Of a stretch of DNA of 64,000 bases, positions 1-8,845 are shown piece after piece. Source of the DNA: Ruegeria spongiae (GTDB taxonomy: Bacteria > Pseudomonadota > Alphaproteobacteria > Rhodobacterales > Rhodobacteraceae); the NCBI RefSeq assembly GCF_023502395.1, contig NZ_JAMFMB010000020.1:24925-88924 (forward strand), read 5' to 3'. The notes beneath the pieces are model-generated. The model was not told the origin of the DNA, did no database searches, and saw only the letters and a program-made list of their open reading frames with translations. The number at the start of each line of letters is the position of its first letter. Positions within the stretch are counted from its first letter, which is position 1. The position numbers and the translations under genes are program-made.

Positions 1-1526
1 ACCGGCGGGCGGCGGCCGGGTCCCGGATCAGTGTCGGGGAAATCGGTGCGGCAATGGGCGCCCCGGCTTTCCTCGCGCAGCAGCGCGGCACCGGCGATCA
101 GCGTGGCGGTGGCGGCCATGTTGGCGAAGCTGTCGCAGGGCGCATGGGATTGTTCCAGCTCGGCAAGGCTGCGCAGCGCTTCGCGCAGCCCAGCGGCATC
201 GCGCATGACGCCGACATGGTCGGTCATGGTCTGGCGCAATCTGGCGACCGCCTGCGCATCGGGTGTGGTTCCGCCGGGCTGGAACGCAAGATCCAGCAAG
301 GGCGCGGGATCGGGCAGGGAGGTGGTCTGCGAGATGTTCTTTGCAATATCCTGGGCGCAGGCGCGGGCAAACACCAGCGCCTCGAGCAACCCGTTCGAGG
401 CCAGCCGGTTGGCCCCGTGCAGCCCGGTCGAGGCCGCCTCGCCACAGGCCCAGAGCCCGGCAAGCGCGCTGCGCCCGTCCAGATCGGTCGCGACCCCGCC
501 CATGTGGTAGTGGGCGGCGGCGGCCACCGGGATCGGCTGGGTCACCGGGTCAAGCCCGTTTCGGGCGCAGGCCTCGGCCACGATGGGAAATTCGGTCAGG
601 ATGCGCGCGCCGATGGTGTCGCGGGTGTCCAGCATCGGGCGGTTGCCTTCTTGCGTCTGGGCAAAGATCGCGCGGGCCACCACGTCGCGGGGGGCCAATT
701 CGGCATCGGGGTGGAGGTCCACCATGAAGCGGGTGCCGTCGCGGTTGATCAGTGTCGCGCCATCGCCGCGCAGCGCCTCAGTAGCGAGGGGGGCGGGGTC
801 TTCGCCCACATCGATGGCGGTGGGGTGAAATTGCACGAACTCGGCATCCGCGATGGTGGCCCCGGCGCGGGCGGCCATGCCGATCACCTGACCGCGAATG
901 CGCGGCGGATTGGTGGTGAGCGCGTAAAGACCGCCCGAGCCGCCGCCCGCCAGCAGAATGGCGGACCCGCGCAGCAGGATGGGTTGCGAGCCTTCCGCGT
1001 CCGAGCGGGTGAGCACCACGCCGGTCACGCGATTGCCATCAGTCTCAAGCCGCACCGCCTGTGTGCCTTCGAGCACCTGCACCGACGGGGTTTCCCGCAG
1101 CTCGGCGATCAGTGCGCGCATGATTTCGGCCCCGGCCTGATCGCCCTTGACCCGCACCACACGTGCCATGGAATGCGCCGCTTCGCGTGACAGCACATAG
1201 CCGCCCTCGCTTGTGCGATCAAAACCGGTGCCCAGATCGGTCAGGTCGAGAACATGTTCGCGGGCGGCGCTGGTGACAAATTCGGCCACCGCCGCATCCA
1301 CCGCGCCTGCGCCCGCGCGCACCGTGTCGGCGGCGTGTTTTTCAGGGCTGTCCTCGGCGTTCATCGCGGCGGCCACGCCACCTTGGGCCCAAGCGGAACT
1401 GGCCCCCATGCCAAGCGGGTCGGGCGAGATCATCACCACCGGGCGCGGCGCAAGCTTGAGCGCCGCGTAGATCGCGGCCAGCCCGGCGCCGACAATAACC
1501 ACCCTCTCGGTGGTGTGGAGCTGCAT
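1..1526 (-). CDS. nadB: L-aspartate oxidase NadB (3' end cut by window edge)
   Basis: NadB oxidises L-aspartate to iminoaspartate using FAD, the first step of de novo NAD synthesis. The protein starts with an FAD-binding Rossmann segment (VVIVGAGLAAIYAALKLA) about seven residues in and has the conserved SSAWAQGGVAAA stretch around residues 40-52. Near the far end it carries the signature TGLHGANRLASNGLLEAL. About 508 codons are visible and the last ones read AHCRTDFPDTDP, the typical C-terminal region, so only a few tens of residues are missing. The ATG lies 9 bases after the nadA stop, so the two genes form an operon, with nadC expected off the left edge. Confidence 0.96.
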   Translation of the reverse strand, partial: MQLHTTERVVIVGAGLAAIYAALKLAPRPVVMISPDPLGMGASSAWAQGGVAAAMNAEDSPEKHAADTVRAGAGAVDAAVAEFVTSAAREHVLDLTDLGTGFDRTSEGGYVLSREAAHSMARVVRVKGDQAGAEIMRALIAELRETPSVQVLEGTQAVRLETDGNRVTGVVLTRSDAEGSQPILLRGSAILLAGGGSGGLYALTTNPPRIRGQVIGMAARAGATIADAEFVQFHPTAIDVGEDPAPLATEALRGDGATLINRDGTRFMVDLHPDAELAPRDVVARAIFAQTQEGNRPMLDTRDTIGARILTEFPIVAEACARNGLDPVTQPIPVAAAAHYHMGGVATDLDGRSALAGLWACGEAASTGLHGANRLASNGLLEALVFARACAQDIAKNISQTTSLPDPAPLLDLAFQPGGTTPDAQAVARLRQTMTDHVGVMRDAAGLREALRSLAELEQSHAPCDSFANMAATATLIAGAALLREESRGAHCRTDFPDTDPGPGRRPP

Positions 1527-1535
1527 GGACCCGGC

Positions 1536-2624
1536 TCAGATGCCCAGTTGACGGCTGAGGTCGATCATCCGCTGCACCGCAAGGCGCGCCTTGTCGGCCA
1601 CGGCGGGGTCGACCTCGACCTGACCGGTCATGGTGTCGAGCGCATAGAGCACCTTTTCCAGCGTGATCTTCTTCATGTAGGGGCACATGTTGCAGGGGCC
1701 GACGAAATCGACCTCGGGCAGCGCGTCCGAAATATTCGAGGCCATCGAGCATTCGGTGATCAGCAGCGCCTTTTCCGGTTTCTCGTCGGTGACATATTTG
1801 ATGATGCCGCTGGTCGAGCCCGAGAAATCGGCCTCGGCCACCACATCGGGTGGGCATTCGGGATGGGCGATCAGCCGTGTGCCCGGGTTCCACTCGCGGA
1901 ATTCGCGCAGGTCGGAGGCCGAATATTGCTCGTGCACGATGCAGGAGCCCTCCCACCAGACCACGTTTTTCTGCGGGACTTCGCGGGCGATGTTCTGGGC
2001 CAGATACTGGTCCGGGGTCATGATGACCGTATCGCTCTCTTGCGCGGCCACGATCTGGGCGGCGTTGGACGAGGTGCAGCAGATGTCCGAGGCGGCTTTG
2101 ACCTCGGCGGTGGTGTTCACATAGGTGACCACGGGCGCGCCGGGATAGCGGCGGCGCATCTCTTCGACGCCCTCGGCGGTGATGGATTCGGCCAGCGAGC
2201 AGCCGGCCTCCATATCGGGCATCAGCACGGTCTTGTCGGGGCTGAGGATTTTCGAGGTCTCGGCCATGAAATGCACGCCGCATTGCACGATCACATCGGC
2301 CTCGACCTCGGTCGCCTTGATCGCCAGTTGCAGGCTGTCGCCGCCGAAATCGGAAATGCCGTGATAGATTTCGGGCGTCATGTAGTTATGGCCCAGAATC
2401 ACCGCGTTCCGCTCTTTTTTCAGGGCGTTGATCGCCTTGACGTAAGGCGCGTAGACCATCCAGTCGGCGGGGGTGACCACCCGGCGCATACGGTCATAGA
2501 TATGGCTCAGCTCAGCCGCGATCTCGGCCGAGGGCGCGAGATCGTATTTGTCGGCAAGCGAGGCGCGAAGCGTTGGCAGATCGAACAAGGGAACAGCCCC
2601 CGGTTTGTTGAGTCCGGGGTGCAT
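1536..2624 (-). CDS. nadA: quinolinate synthase NadA
   Basis: NadA condenses iminoaspartate with dihydroxyacetone phosphate to give quinolinate, using a [4Fe-4S] cluster. The family motifs AVILGHNYMTPEIYH, VQCGVHFMAETSK, NTTAEVKAASDICCTSSNA and GPCNMCPYMKKITL are all visible, and the three expected cluster cysteines lie in the second, third and fourth of them. I chose the ATG at 2624 (MHPGLNKPG), giving 362 residues. It has GGAG 11 bases upstream, and the frame remains open only to a TTG at 2747, which would add 41 poorly conserved-looking residues. The gene precedes nadB by 9 bases. The longer start remains possible. Confidence 0.95.
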   Translation of the reverse strand: MHPGLNKPGAVPLFDLPTLRASLADKYDLAPSAEIAAELSHIYDRMRRVVTPADWMVYAPYVKAINALKKERNAVILGHNYMTPEIYHGISDFGGDSLQLAIKATEVEADVIVQCGVHFMAETSKILSPDKTVLMPDMEAGCSLAESITAEGVEEMRRRYPGAPVVTYVNTTAEVKAASDICCTSSNAAQIVAAQESDTVIMTPDQYLAQNIAREVPQKNVVWWEGSCIVHEQYSASDLREFREWNPGTRLIAHPECPPDVVAEADFSGSTSGIIKYVTDEKPEKALLITECSMASNISDALPEVDFVGPCNMCPYMKKITLEKVLYALDTMTGQVEVDPAVADKARLAVQRMIDLSRQLGI

Positions 2625-2767
2625 ATAGGCAGTTTCTCCGGCCTTGACCACAAGTAAGGCCCCCGCGCCAGCGCTAACGTGACGGTTTTTTGACAGTTTT
2701 TTCCTTTCCGCGGTGCCGATGCGTCTTTCGGACACAGGGAATTCCAATCCAGAGTAAAAAACTCGGG

Positions 2768-2803
2768 TTGACTATCCCGATTATTTTAATCAGTTATATC
2801 CCG
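2768..2803 (+). promoter_or_regulatory. candidate promoter and direct repeat upstream of the iron locus
   Basis: A TTGACT hexamer (2768-2773) and a TTATAT hexamer (2794-2799) lie in an AT-rich patch upstream of the imelysin gene. Their spacing of 20 bases is longer than ideal. The heptamer TATCCCG occurs twice (2773-2779 and 2797-2803), 24 bases apart, which could be a regulator site. I do not see a clean Iron-Rhodo-box or Fur box. The iron regulation is inferred from the genes downstream. Confidence 0.3.
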
Positions 2804-2861
2804 TCTTTTCGAGTCCCGTCCGGGGAATGGCGGGGCCAAAGCTGAACAAGGGAAATGTCAC

Positions 2862-4133
2862 ATGAAATCTGCGCTTCTATCGACGGCCATTGCGGCCTTT
2901 GCGCTGACCGCGCCTGCGCTTGCGACCGCCGAGGTCAGCAAGGCTGATGTGCTGGCCAATTATTCGGATATTGCCGCGGCCAATTATGGCGACAGCGTTA
3001 CGACCGCCAAAGCGTTGCAGGTGGCGGTGGAGGCGCTGATCGCCACCCCCTCGGTCGAGACGCTGCAGTCGGCCAAGGCGGCGTGGCTGATGTCGCGGGT
3101 GCCCTATCAACAGACCGAGGTGTTCCGTTTTGGCAATGCCATCGTCGATGACTGGGAAGGCAAGGTGAACGCCTGGCCGCTGGACGAGGGGCTGATCGAC
3201 TATGTGGATGCCTCATATGGCGGGCCGACCGATGACAATGAGTTTGCCGCTCTGAACGTGGTGGCCAACCCCAGCTTCACCCTTTCGGGCAATGAGATCG
3301 ACGCCAGCCAGATCACGCCCGAGTTGCTGTCGGATACGCTGCATGAGGCGGATGGGGTCGAGGCCAATGTGGCCACCGGCTATCACGCCATCGAATTCCT
3401 GCTCTGGGGTCAGGACCTGAACGGCCACGGCACCGGTGCGGGCAACCGGCCCTGGACCGATTATGCGCAGGGCGAGGCCTGTACCCACGGCAATTGCGAC
3501 CGCCGCGCGGCTTACCTGAAGGCGGCCACCGACCTGCTGGTCAGCGATCTGGAATGGATGGCCGCACAATGGGCTGAAGGCGGTGACGCGCGCAGCACGG
3601 TGACCGCAAACGAGGATGCGGGCATCGTGGCGATGCTGACCGGCATGGGCTCGCTGTCGTATGGCGAAACGGCGGGTGAGCGGATGCGGCTGGGCCTGAT
3701 GCTGAACGACCCCGAGGAAGAGCATTCCTGCTTTGCCGACAACACTCACAACGACCACTACTATGACGGGCTGGGCGTGCAGAACGTCTATCTGGGTCAA
3801 TATATGGGCGCCGATGGCACGCTGGTCGCGGGCCCCAGCCTGAGCGATCTGGTGGGGCAGGCCGACCCGGTGCTGGATGTCGAAATGAGAGAGAAACTGT
3901 CGCGCACCATGCTGGCGCTTGGCCGCATCAAGACCGCCGCCGAAGCGGGTTTTGCCTATGACCAGATGCTGGAACGCGGCAATTTGGGCGGTGAGGCGCT
4001 GGTAATGGGTGGTGTCGCCGGTCTGATCGATCAGACCAAGAGCATCGAACGCGCAGTTGTCGCGCTCGGCCTGGATCAGGTGGATTTCGAAGGCTCGGAC
4101 AGCCTGGATAACCCCGACGCGGTGTTCCAGTAA
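2862..4133 (+). CDS. imelysin family protein (IrpA / M75-like), periplasmic
   Basis: This 423-residue protein belongs to the imelysin/ICMP-like family, periplasmic proteins linked to iron uptake. An N-terminal signal peptide (MKSALLSTAIAAFALTAPALATA) is followed by a helical domain. The family GxHxxE motif is present as GYHAIE, with His175 and Glu178. A cysteine pair in EACTHGNCD (about residues 207-212) and a second pattern around RTMLALGRIK support the IrpA subgroup. The ribosome site AAGGGAA lies just upstream of the ATG. It is the first gene of a run that continues into bfd, bfr, the DUF1111 protein, a second imelysin and DUF1513, which points to iron handling. Whether it is a peptidase or a metal-binding protein cannot be told from sequence. 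Confidence 0.9.
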   Translation: MKSALLSTAIAAFALTAPALATAEVSKADVLANYSDIAAANYGDSVTTAKALQVAVEALIATPSVETLQSAKAAWLMSRVPYQQTEVFRFGNAIVDDWEGKVNAWPLDEGLIDYVDASYGGPTDDNEFAALNVVANPSFTLSGNEIDASQITPELLSDTLHEADGVEANVATGYHAIEFLLWGQDLNGHGTGAGNRPWTDYAQGEACTHGNCDRRAAYLKAATDLLVSDLEWMAAQWAEGGDARSTVTANEDAGIVAMLTGMGSLSYGETAGERMRLGLMLNDPEEEHSCFADNTHNDHYYDGLGVQNVYLGQYMGADGTLVAGPSLSDLVGQADPVLDVEMREKLSRTMLALGRIKTAAEAGFAYDQMLERGNLGGEALVMGGVAGLIDQTKSIERAVVALGLDQVDFEGSDSLDNPDAVFQ

Positions 4134-4190
4134 GGCTTCTTTGGCCGGGCGGCTCTCGCACGCCCGGCCACCTTGATGCAGGACGCAGAA

Positions 4191-4490
4191 ATGATCGTTT
4201 GCCATTGTCAGAATATTTCGGACACCGAAATTGATGCCGCCATCGACTGGATGCGGGCGTCAGACCCGCAGGCCCTGATCACACCGGGCAAAATCTATCG
4301 GGCCCTTGGCAAGGCTGCGGATTGCGGCGGCTGTATGCCGCTTTTTTTGGACACGATGAGAAAAAACGGTAACTTGGAAATACCCATGCAACTCCGCTCC
4401 CTCCGGGGTGGGGCAACAAAGGAACCCGAGCCATGCAAGGCGACGCCAAAGTCATTGAATACCTCAACGATTCTCTCCGTCACGAGCTGA
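4191..4490 (+). CDS. bfd: bacterioferritin-associated ferredoxin Bfd-like (2Fe-2S) protein
   Basis: The start at 4191 ([10 protein letters not shown]) gives 99 residues and has AGGA at 4180-4183, seven bases upstream. The [2Fe-2S] ligand pattern of Bfd is present: Cys4 and Cys6 (CHC) and Cys45 and Cys48 (CGGC). Bfd donates electrons to bacterioferritin to release stored iron, which fits the bfr gene directly downstream. Canonical Bfd ends soon after the CxxC. Here the frame continues for about 50 residues and overlaps the start of bfr by 58 bases. That tail looks low in conservation and may be incidental. An in-frame ATG at 4176 is a weaker start. Confidence 0.88.
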   Translation: MIVCHCQNISDTEIDAAIDWMRASDPQALITPGKIYRALGKAADCGGCMPLFLDTMRKNGNLEIPMQLRSLRGGATKEPEPCKATPKSLNTSTILSVTS

Positions 4491-4918
4491 CCGCAGTCAG
4501 CCAGTACTGGCTGCACTACCGGCTGCAGGAGGATTGGGGGTTGGGCCATATGGCCAAGAAGAGCCGCGAGGAATCCATCGAAGAGATGGAACATGCCGAC
4601 AAGCTGATCGAACGGATCATTTTCCTTGAAGGTCACCCGAATCTGCAAAAGCTGAACTCGCTGCGGATCGGTCAGACGCCAAAGGAAACCATGGAATGTG
4701 ATCTGGAGGCCGAAAAGGAAGCGCAGGCGCTTTATGCCGAGGCGCGCAAACATTGCCAGTCGGTGGGCGATTTCGTCTCGATGGCGCTGTTCGAGGGGCT
4801 GCTGGCGGATGAGGAGGGTCATATTGATTTCCTCGAAACCCAGCTGGAACTGCATGACAGGATCGGTGCGGAAAATTATGCGCAGCTCAACGCGTCGAAA
4901 ATGGATGAGGCTGAGTAG
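4433..4918 (+). CDS. bfr: bacterioferritin
   Basis: Haem-containing 24-mer ferritin that oxidises and stores iron. It has 161 residues, the normal length. All ferroxidase ligands fall at canonical positions: Glu18, Glu51, His54, Glu94, Glu127 and His130. The haem-ligand Met52 is also present. AAAGGAA precedes the ATG. The 5' end overlaps bfd by 58 bases and the 3' end overlaps the next gene by 14 bases, so translation is probably coupled along the locus. Confidence 0.97.
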   Translation: MQGDAKVIEYLNDSLRHELTAVSQYWLHYRLQEDWGLGHMAKKSREESIEEMEHADKLIERIIFLEGHPNLQKLNSLRIGQTPKETMECDLEAEKEAQALYAEARKHCQSVGDFVSMALFEGLLADEEGHIDFLETQLELHDRIGAENYAQLNASKMDEAE

Positions 4919-6428
4919 CCTCGCCTTGCTGGCCGGGCTGATCGGCCCGGCTGCTTTTGCGGCAGAAACGGAAACCGCGCCATTGCGCGACCGCCACCTC
5001 AACAGCCTGCCCCGGACCGAGGAAGAGACCGCGCGGGTCGCCGCCATCACCGCCCCCGCCAGAGATTTTTCGCAACCCCAGCAATTCGAACATCTCTCTG
5101 CCGGGGCTGCCACGGTGCGCGCGCGCAGTGACGCAGATGCGTTTTCGCAACCCTCGGCCAATCTGAGCTTTGAGCAGGAGCTGGATTTCCGGGTCGGCAA
5201 CGGGCTGTTCAAGAAGATCTGGGTGTCGTCGCCCTCTTCGACCATGGCCTCGGACGGCTTGGGGCCGCTTTATAATGCGCGCTCTTGCCAGCGTTGCCAT
5301 ATCAAGGACGGGCGCGGTCATCCGCCGCTCTCGGCAGAGGACAGCCCGGTGTCGTTCCTGATGCGAATTTCAGTGCCCGGCGAGGCGGGGGAAGAGGCGA
5401 TCGAGGGCTATCTGGCGACGCAACCGGACCCGGTTTATGGCGAACAATTGCAGGATTTCGCGCTGGCGGGGCATCCGGCGGAATACACGCTGCGGATCAC
5501 TTATGAAGAGATCGATCTGCCGCTGTCGGATGGAGATTATGCCCGGCTGCGCAAGCCCGTCTATCATCTGGACGATCTCGGCTACGGGCCATTGCACCCT
5601 GCGGCCATGCTTAGCCCTCGGGTGGCACCGCAAATGATCGGGCTTGGTCTGCTTGAGGCCATTCCGACGGCGGATATTCTGGCTGGTGCCGATCCCGAGG
5701 ATAGCGATGGTGATGGCATTTCGGGGCGCGCCAATATCGTCTGGTCGCTGGAACAGGGCCGCCCGATGCTGGGCCGGTTCGGGCATAAGGCGGGCCAGCC
5801 CACCGTAAGCCAGCAATCGGCGGCGGCGTTTTCCGGTGATATCGGGATCTCGTCCCCACTTTTTCCGGCGCCTGCGGGGGATTGCACCGAGGCGCAGGTG
5901 GATTGCCTTGCCGCGCCGCACGGCGACGACCCGGTGCGCGTCCACGAGGTGGATCAGGTGGCGCTGGACCTGACCAGTTTCTATAGCCGCAATCTGGGCG
6001 TGCCCGCCCGGCGTGACGTGGATGCTCCGAAGGTTCTGCGCGGCAAGCAGGTGTTCAACGAGACCGGCTGTACTGCATGTCATACGCCCGCTTTTGTCAC
6101 CCACCGGCTTGAAGATCGCCCCGAGCACAGTTTCCAGCTGATCTGGCCCTATACCGACATGCTGCTGCATGACATGGGCGAGGGGCTGGCCGACTACCGC
6201 CCCGAGGGTCGCGCGACGGGCCGCGAATGGCGCACGCCGCCGCTTTGGGGCATTGGTTTGACCGAGCAGGTCTCGGGCCACACGCGGTTTTTGCATGATG
6301 GGCGGGCGCGCTCGCTGCTCGAGGCGGTGCTGTGGCATGGCGGTGAGGCGCAGGTTCAGCGGGATGCGGTGATCGAGATGCCCAAACGCGACCGTGACGC
6401 CCTGATCCGATTTCTGGAGAGCCTGTAA
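4905..6428 (+). CDS. DUF1111 di-haem thiol oxidoreductase-like c-type cytochrome
   Basis: The start at 4905 gives [20 protein letters not shown], a clear signal peptide, and a 507-residue protein. The frame is open upstream, but those residues lie within bfr. Two c-type haem motifs are visible, CQRCH at 128-132 and CTACH at 389-393. Other DUF1111 features are the stretches [13 protein letters not shown] and [11 protein letters not shown] and the terminal [22 protein letters not shown]. The family resembles di-haem cytochrome c peroxidases and is commonly found beside imelysins. It probably acts in the periplasm in redox steps of iron uptake, which is inferred from context. No strong ribosome site is seen, so translation may be coupled to bfr. 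Confidence 0.9.
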   Translation: MRLSSLALLAGLIGPAAFAAETETAPLRDRHLNSLPRTEEETARVAAITAPARDFSQPQQFEHLSAGAATVRARSDADAFSQPSANLSFEQELDFRVGNGLFKKIWVSSPSSTMASDGLGPLYNARSCQRCHIKDGRGHPPLSAEDSPVSFLMRISVPGEAGEEAIEGYLATQPDPVYGEQLQDFALAGHPAEYTLRITYEEIDLPLSDGDYARLRKPVYHLDDLGYGPLHPAAMLSPRVAPQMIGLGLLEAIPTADILAGADPEDSDGDGISGRANIVWSLEQGRPMLGRFGHKAGQPTVSQQSAAAFSGDIGISSPLFPAPAGDCTEAQVDCLAAPHGDDPVRVHEVDQVALDLTSFYSRNLGVPARRDVDAPKVLRGKQVFNETGCTACHTPAFVTHRLEDRPEHSFQLIWPYTDMLLHDMGEGLADYRPEGRATGREWRTPPLWGIGLTEQVSGHTRFLHDGRARSLLEAVLWHGGEAQVQRDAVIEMPKRDRDALIRFLESL

Positions 6429-7415
6429 ATGATGCGTGTGTTTGCCCTTTGCCTGATGGTCCTGCCCGGCGTGACCCTTGCCCAGACGCCCGTGCAACGG
6501 GCGGTTGATGTTCATATCCTGCCGGGATTTCAGGCGTTGGCGCAGCAGACCGGCGCTCTGAAAGCGGCAAGTGCAGTGGGGTGCACGGATCTCGAAGCGC
6601 CCTATCACCAGACCTTCGACGCCTGGATGGGTGTGTCGCATCTGCGCTTTGGACCGACCGAGGTGGAGGATCGCGCCTTTGCCATGGCCTTCTGGCCCGA
6701 CACCAAAGGCTTCACGCCGAAATCGCTGTCGGCGCTGATCGCGGATCAGGACCCGGTGGTGCGGGACCCGGCGCTGTTCGCCGAGGTCTCGGTCGCCGCG
6801 CGTGGATTGTTCGCGCTGGAGTTCCTGCTCTATGATGACCGGTTCGCCTCCGGCGATACCTATCGCTGTGGCCTGATCCGCGCGATTGCGGCGGACATGG
6901 ACCGGATCGCGGACGATATCCTGGCCGACTGGACCTTGAGCTATGGGTCCGAGCTGACCACGCCCGGGGGCGACAGCCGCTATCGCACTGGTGACGAGGC
7001 CGCGCAGGAGCTGTTCAAGGCGCTGTCCACGGGTCTGCAATTTACCTCGGACACACGGTTGGGGCGTCCGTTGGGCACATTCGACAAGCCGCGCCCGAAC
7101 CGGGCCGAAGCGCGCCGGTCGGCGCGGTCCCTGCGCAATGTGCTCCTGTCGCTGGCCTCATTGCGCGATCTGGCGGCGCTGCTGTCTGAGGGGCATCCGG
7201 GGACCGCGGCAGAGCTTGATGCTGCTTTCGATCGCAGTATTGCCCTTGCCGAACGGCTGGAGGACCCGGATTTCGCGGGCGTCACCACGCCGCAGGGTCG
7301 GTTCCGGGTCGAGGCGCTGAAGAACAGCATTGATGAAATCCGCGCGATCACCGCAACCCGGCTTGGCCCGCAACTGGGCGTCGCGGCGGGGTTCAATTCG
7401 CTGGACGGGGACTGA
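6429..7415 (+). CDS. second imelysin-family protein, motif-degenerate
   Basis: This 328-residue protein starts one base after the DUF1111 stop (TAAATG) and has a signal peptide (MMRVFALCLMVLPGVTLAQ). It resembles the imelysin fold: an FDAWMGVSHLRFGPTE segment near residue 60, then the helix that normally bears GxHxxE. Here that segment reads ARGLFALEFLLYD, so the Glu is kept but the His is replaced by Phe. That agrees with the imelysin-2 type found next to DUF1111 and DUF1513 genes. It may pair with the upstream imelysin or with the di-haem protein in the periplasm. The role is inferred. Confidence 0.85.
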   Translation: MMRVFALCLMVLPGVTLAQTPVQRAVDVHILPGFQALAQQTGALKAASAVGCTDLEAPYHQTFDAWMGVSHLRFGPTEVEDRAFAMAFWPDTKGFTPKSLSALIADQDPVVRDPALFAEVSVAARGLFALEFLLYDDRFASGDTYRCGLIRAIAADMDRIADDILADWTLSYGSELTTPGGDSRYRTGDEAAQELFKALSTGLQFTSDTRLGRPLGTFDKPRPNRAEARRSARSLRNVLLSLASLRDLAALLSEGHPGTAAELDAAFDRSIALAERLEDPDFAGVTTPQGRFRVEALKNSIDEIRAITATRLGPQLGVAAGFNSLDGD

Positions 7416-7416
7416 A

Positions 7417-8496
7417 ATGACCACGCGGCGCGGGTTTCTTGCCGGTCTGGTGGCAGCGGGCGCGCTACCCACCTCCGGTTGGGCCGATGCGGGCGCGCCG
7501 GACTACCTGGCCGCCGCTCTGTTCCCCGACGGATCCTATCGGCTGGCCGGTCTGCGTGCCTCGGGCGACATGGTGTTCGACCTGCCTCTGCCCGGTCGCG
7601 GCCATGCCGCCGCTGCCCATCCGTCGCGGCCCGAGGCGGTGGCGTTTGCCCGAAGGCCGGGCCGGTTTGCGCTGGTGATCGACTGCCGGACCGGGCAACC
7701 CATCGCCACGCTCGACGCGCCCGAAGGGCGGCATTTCTACGGTCATGGCGTGTTTTCGCGGGATGGCCGCATGCTGTTCACCACTGAAAACGACTATGAC
7801 GCGGGACAGGGGATGATCGGGCTCTGGGATGCCACGCGCGGCTATGCACGGATTGGAGAGATGTTCTCGGGCGGGGTCGGGCCGCATGACATGGTGCTGA
7901 TGCCCGATGGCGAAACACTGGCCGTGGCCAATGGTGGGATCGAAACCCATCCCGAGACCGGTCGCGCCCAGCTGAACCTGCCCTTCATGGCACCGAACCT
8001 GACCTATATGGAATTGGATGGCGGCATTGAGGAACAGGTCACCCCGCCGCCGGGCCTGCACAGGAATTCGATCCGCCATCTGGCGCTGCGTGGTGACGGG
8101 TTGCTGGGCTTTACGATGCAATGGCAGGGCGATGTAACCACCCATCCGCCGTTGCTGGGCCTGCACCGGCGTGGCTCCGACCCGGTGTTTCTGGCCGCGC
8201 CCGAGGTGCAACAGGCGCGGCTGCAGGGCTATGCGGGCAGTGTTGCTTTTTCGGACGACGGGTCGCGCATCGGGTTCACCGCGCCGCGCGGCGGCGTGCT
8301 GCATCTCTTTGACGTGGCCAGTCACGCCTTTGCCACAGCGCATGAGATCGCGGATGTCTGCGGACTGGGCGCAGGTCCTTCGGGGTTCTTCTTTACCGCC
8401 GGGACCGGCCTGACCGGTCGGCTTGGGCGCGGGCGACCTGCCGGGGTGGCGCAGGCAGGGTGCCAATGGGACAACCACCTGGTGCCAGTGGCCTGA
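7417..8496 (+). CDS. DUF1513 Tat-exported beta-propeller protein
   Basis: The 359-residue protein starts at 7417, just after the preceding stop. It begins with a twin-arginine signal (MTTRRGFLAGLVAAGALPTSG). The mature part has repeating beta-strand patterns typical of a seven-bladed propeller, including FYGHGVFSRDGRMLFTTEND, VGPHDMVLMPDGETLAVANGGI and GSVAFSDDGSRIGFTAPRGG. DUF1513 proteins end imelysin/DUF1111 operons in many Alphaproteobacteria. Export by Tat suggests it folds, or binds a cofactor, in the cytoplasm first. Its biochemical role is unknown. It is the last gene of the iron locus. Confidence 0.88.
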   Translation: MTTRRGFLAGLVAAGALPTSGWADAGAPDYLAAALFPDGSYRLAGLRASGDMVFDLPLPGRGHAAAAHPSRPEAVAFARRPGRFALVIDCRTGQPIATLDAPEGRHFYGHGVFSRDGRMLFTTENDYDAGQGMIGLWDATRGYARIGEMFSGGVGPHDMVLMPDGETLAVANGGIETHPETGRAQLNLPFMAPNLTYMELDGGIEEQVTPPPGLHRNSIRHLALRGDGLLGFTMQWQGDVTTHPPLLGLHRRGSDPVFLAAPEVQQARLQGYAGSVAFSDDGSRIGFTAPRGGVLHLFDVASHAFATAHEIADVCGLGAGPSGFFFTAGTGLTGRLGRGRPAGVAQAGCQWDNHLVPVA

Positions 8497-8845
8497 GCCG
8501 ACTTATCGCCGTAGACCGCCGAGCGGCAATTGACCTGCACCGATTTTTTGTTCTTCGGGATCAAGGTCGAAGATCCGGGTTACCGACATAGTGTTGATCC
8601 GGAGATCAACGCGACGCTCAATCGCATGATCGAGGGAACATCGGCGCCACCGCGACACGTGAACTGTGTGCATTGAAGCGGGCGGGCATTCAGACTCGAT
8701 CGCCTGGAGGCGGACGCTTGACCGACCATTTGCTGAATGAGGGAAGGCTCGGCTTCGGGCTTCGGAAACTTGCCAAGGCCGCGTTCCGGCCCCTAGGGTA
8801 TGGGGTGTCCCCATTTTATTGAAGAAAATCGCAAGAGGTATTGCC
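8497..8845. other. intergenic stretch with no convincing gene
   Basis: About 350 bases separate the iron locus from the pyruvate decarboxylase gene. One forward frame is open from 8512 to a TGA at 8674-8676 and its end reads VDPEINATLNRMIEG. That looks protein-like, but it has no ATG and no ribosome site and may be a remnant. No tRNA, strong terminator or clear promoter is seen. The ribosome site AGAGG for the next gene lies at its right end. Confidence 0.5.

Noticed and set aside
54..1190. Long plus-strand open frame at the left edge
   Set aside because: It is the reverse-strand shadow of nadB, and its product is Gly/Arg/His-rich without any family motif.
8530..8676. Protein-like frame ending VDPEINATLNRMIEG in the gap before pdc
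   Set aside because: It has no ATG or ribosome site and is too short to tell from chance, so it is noted only as part of the intergenic stretch.
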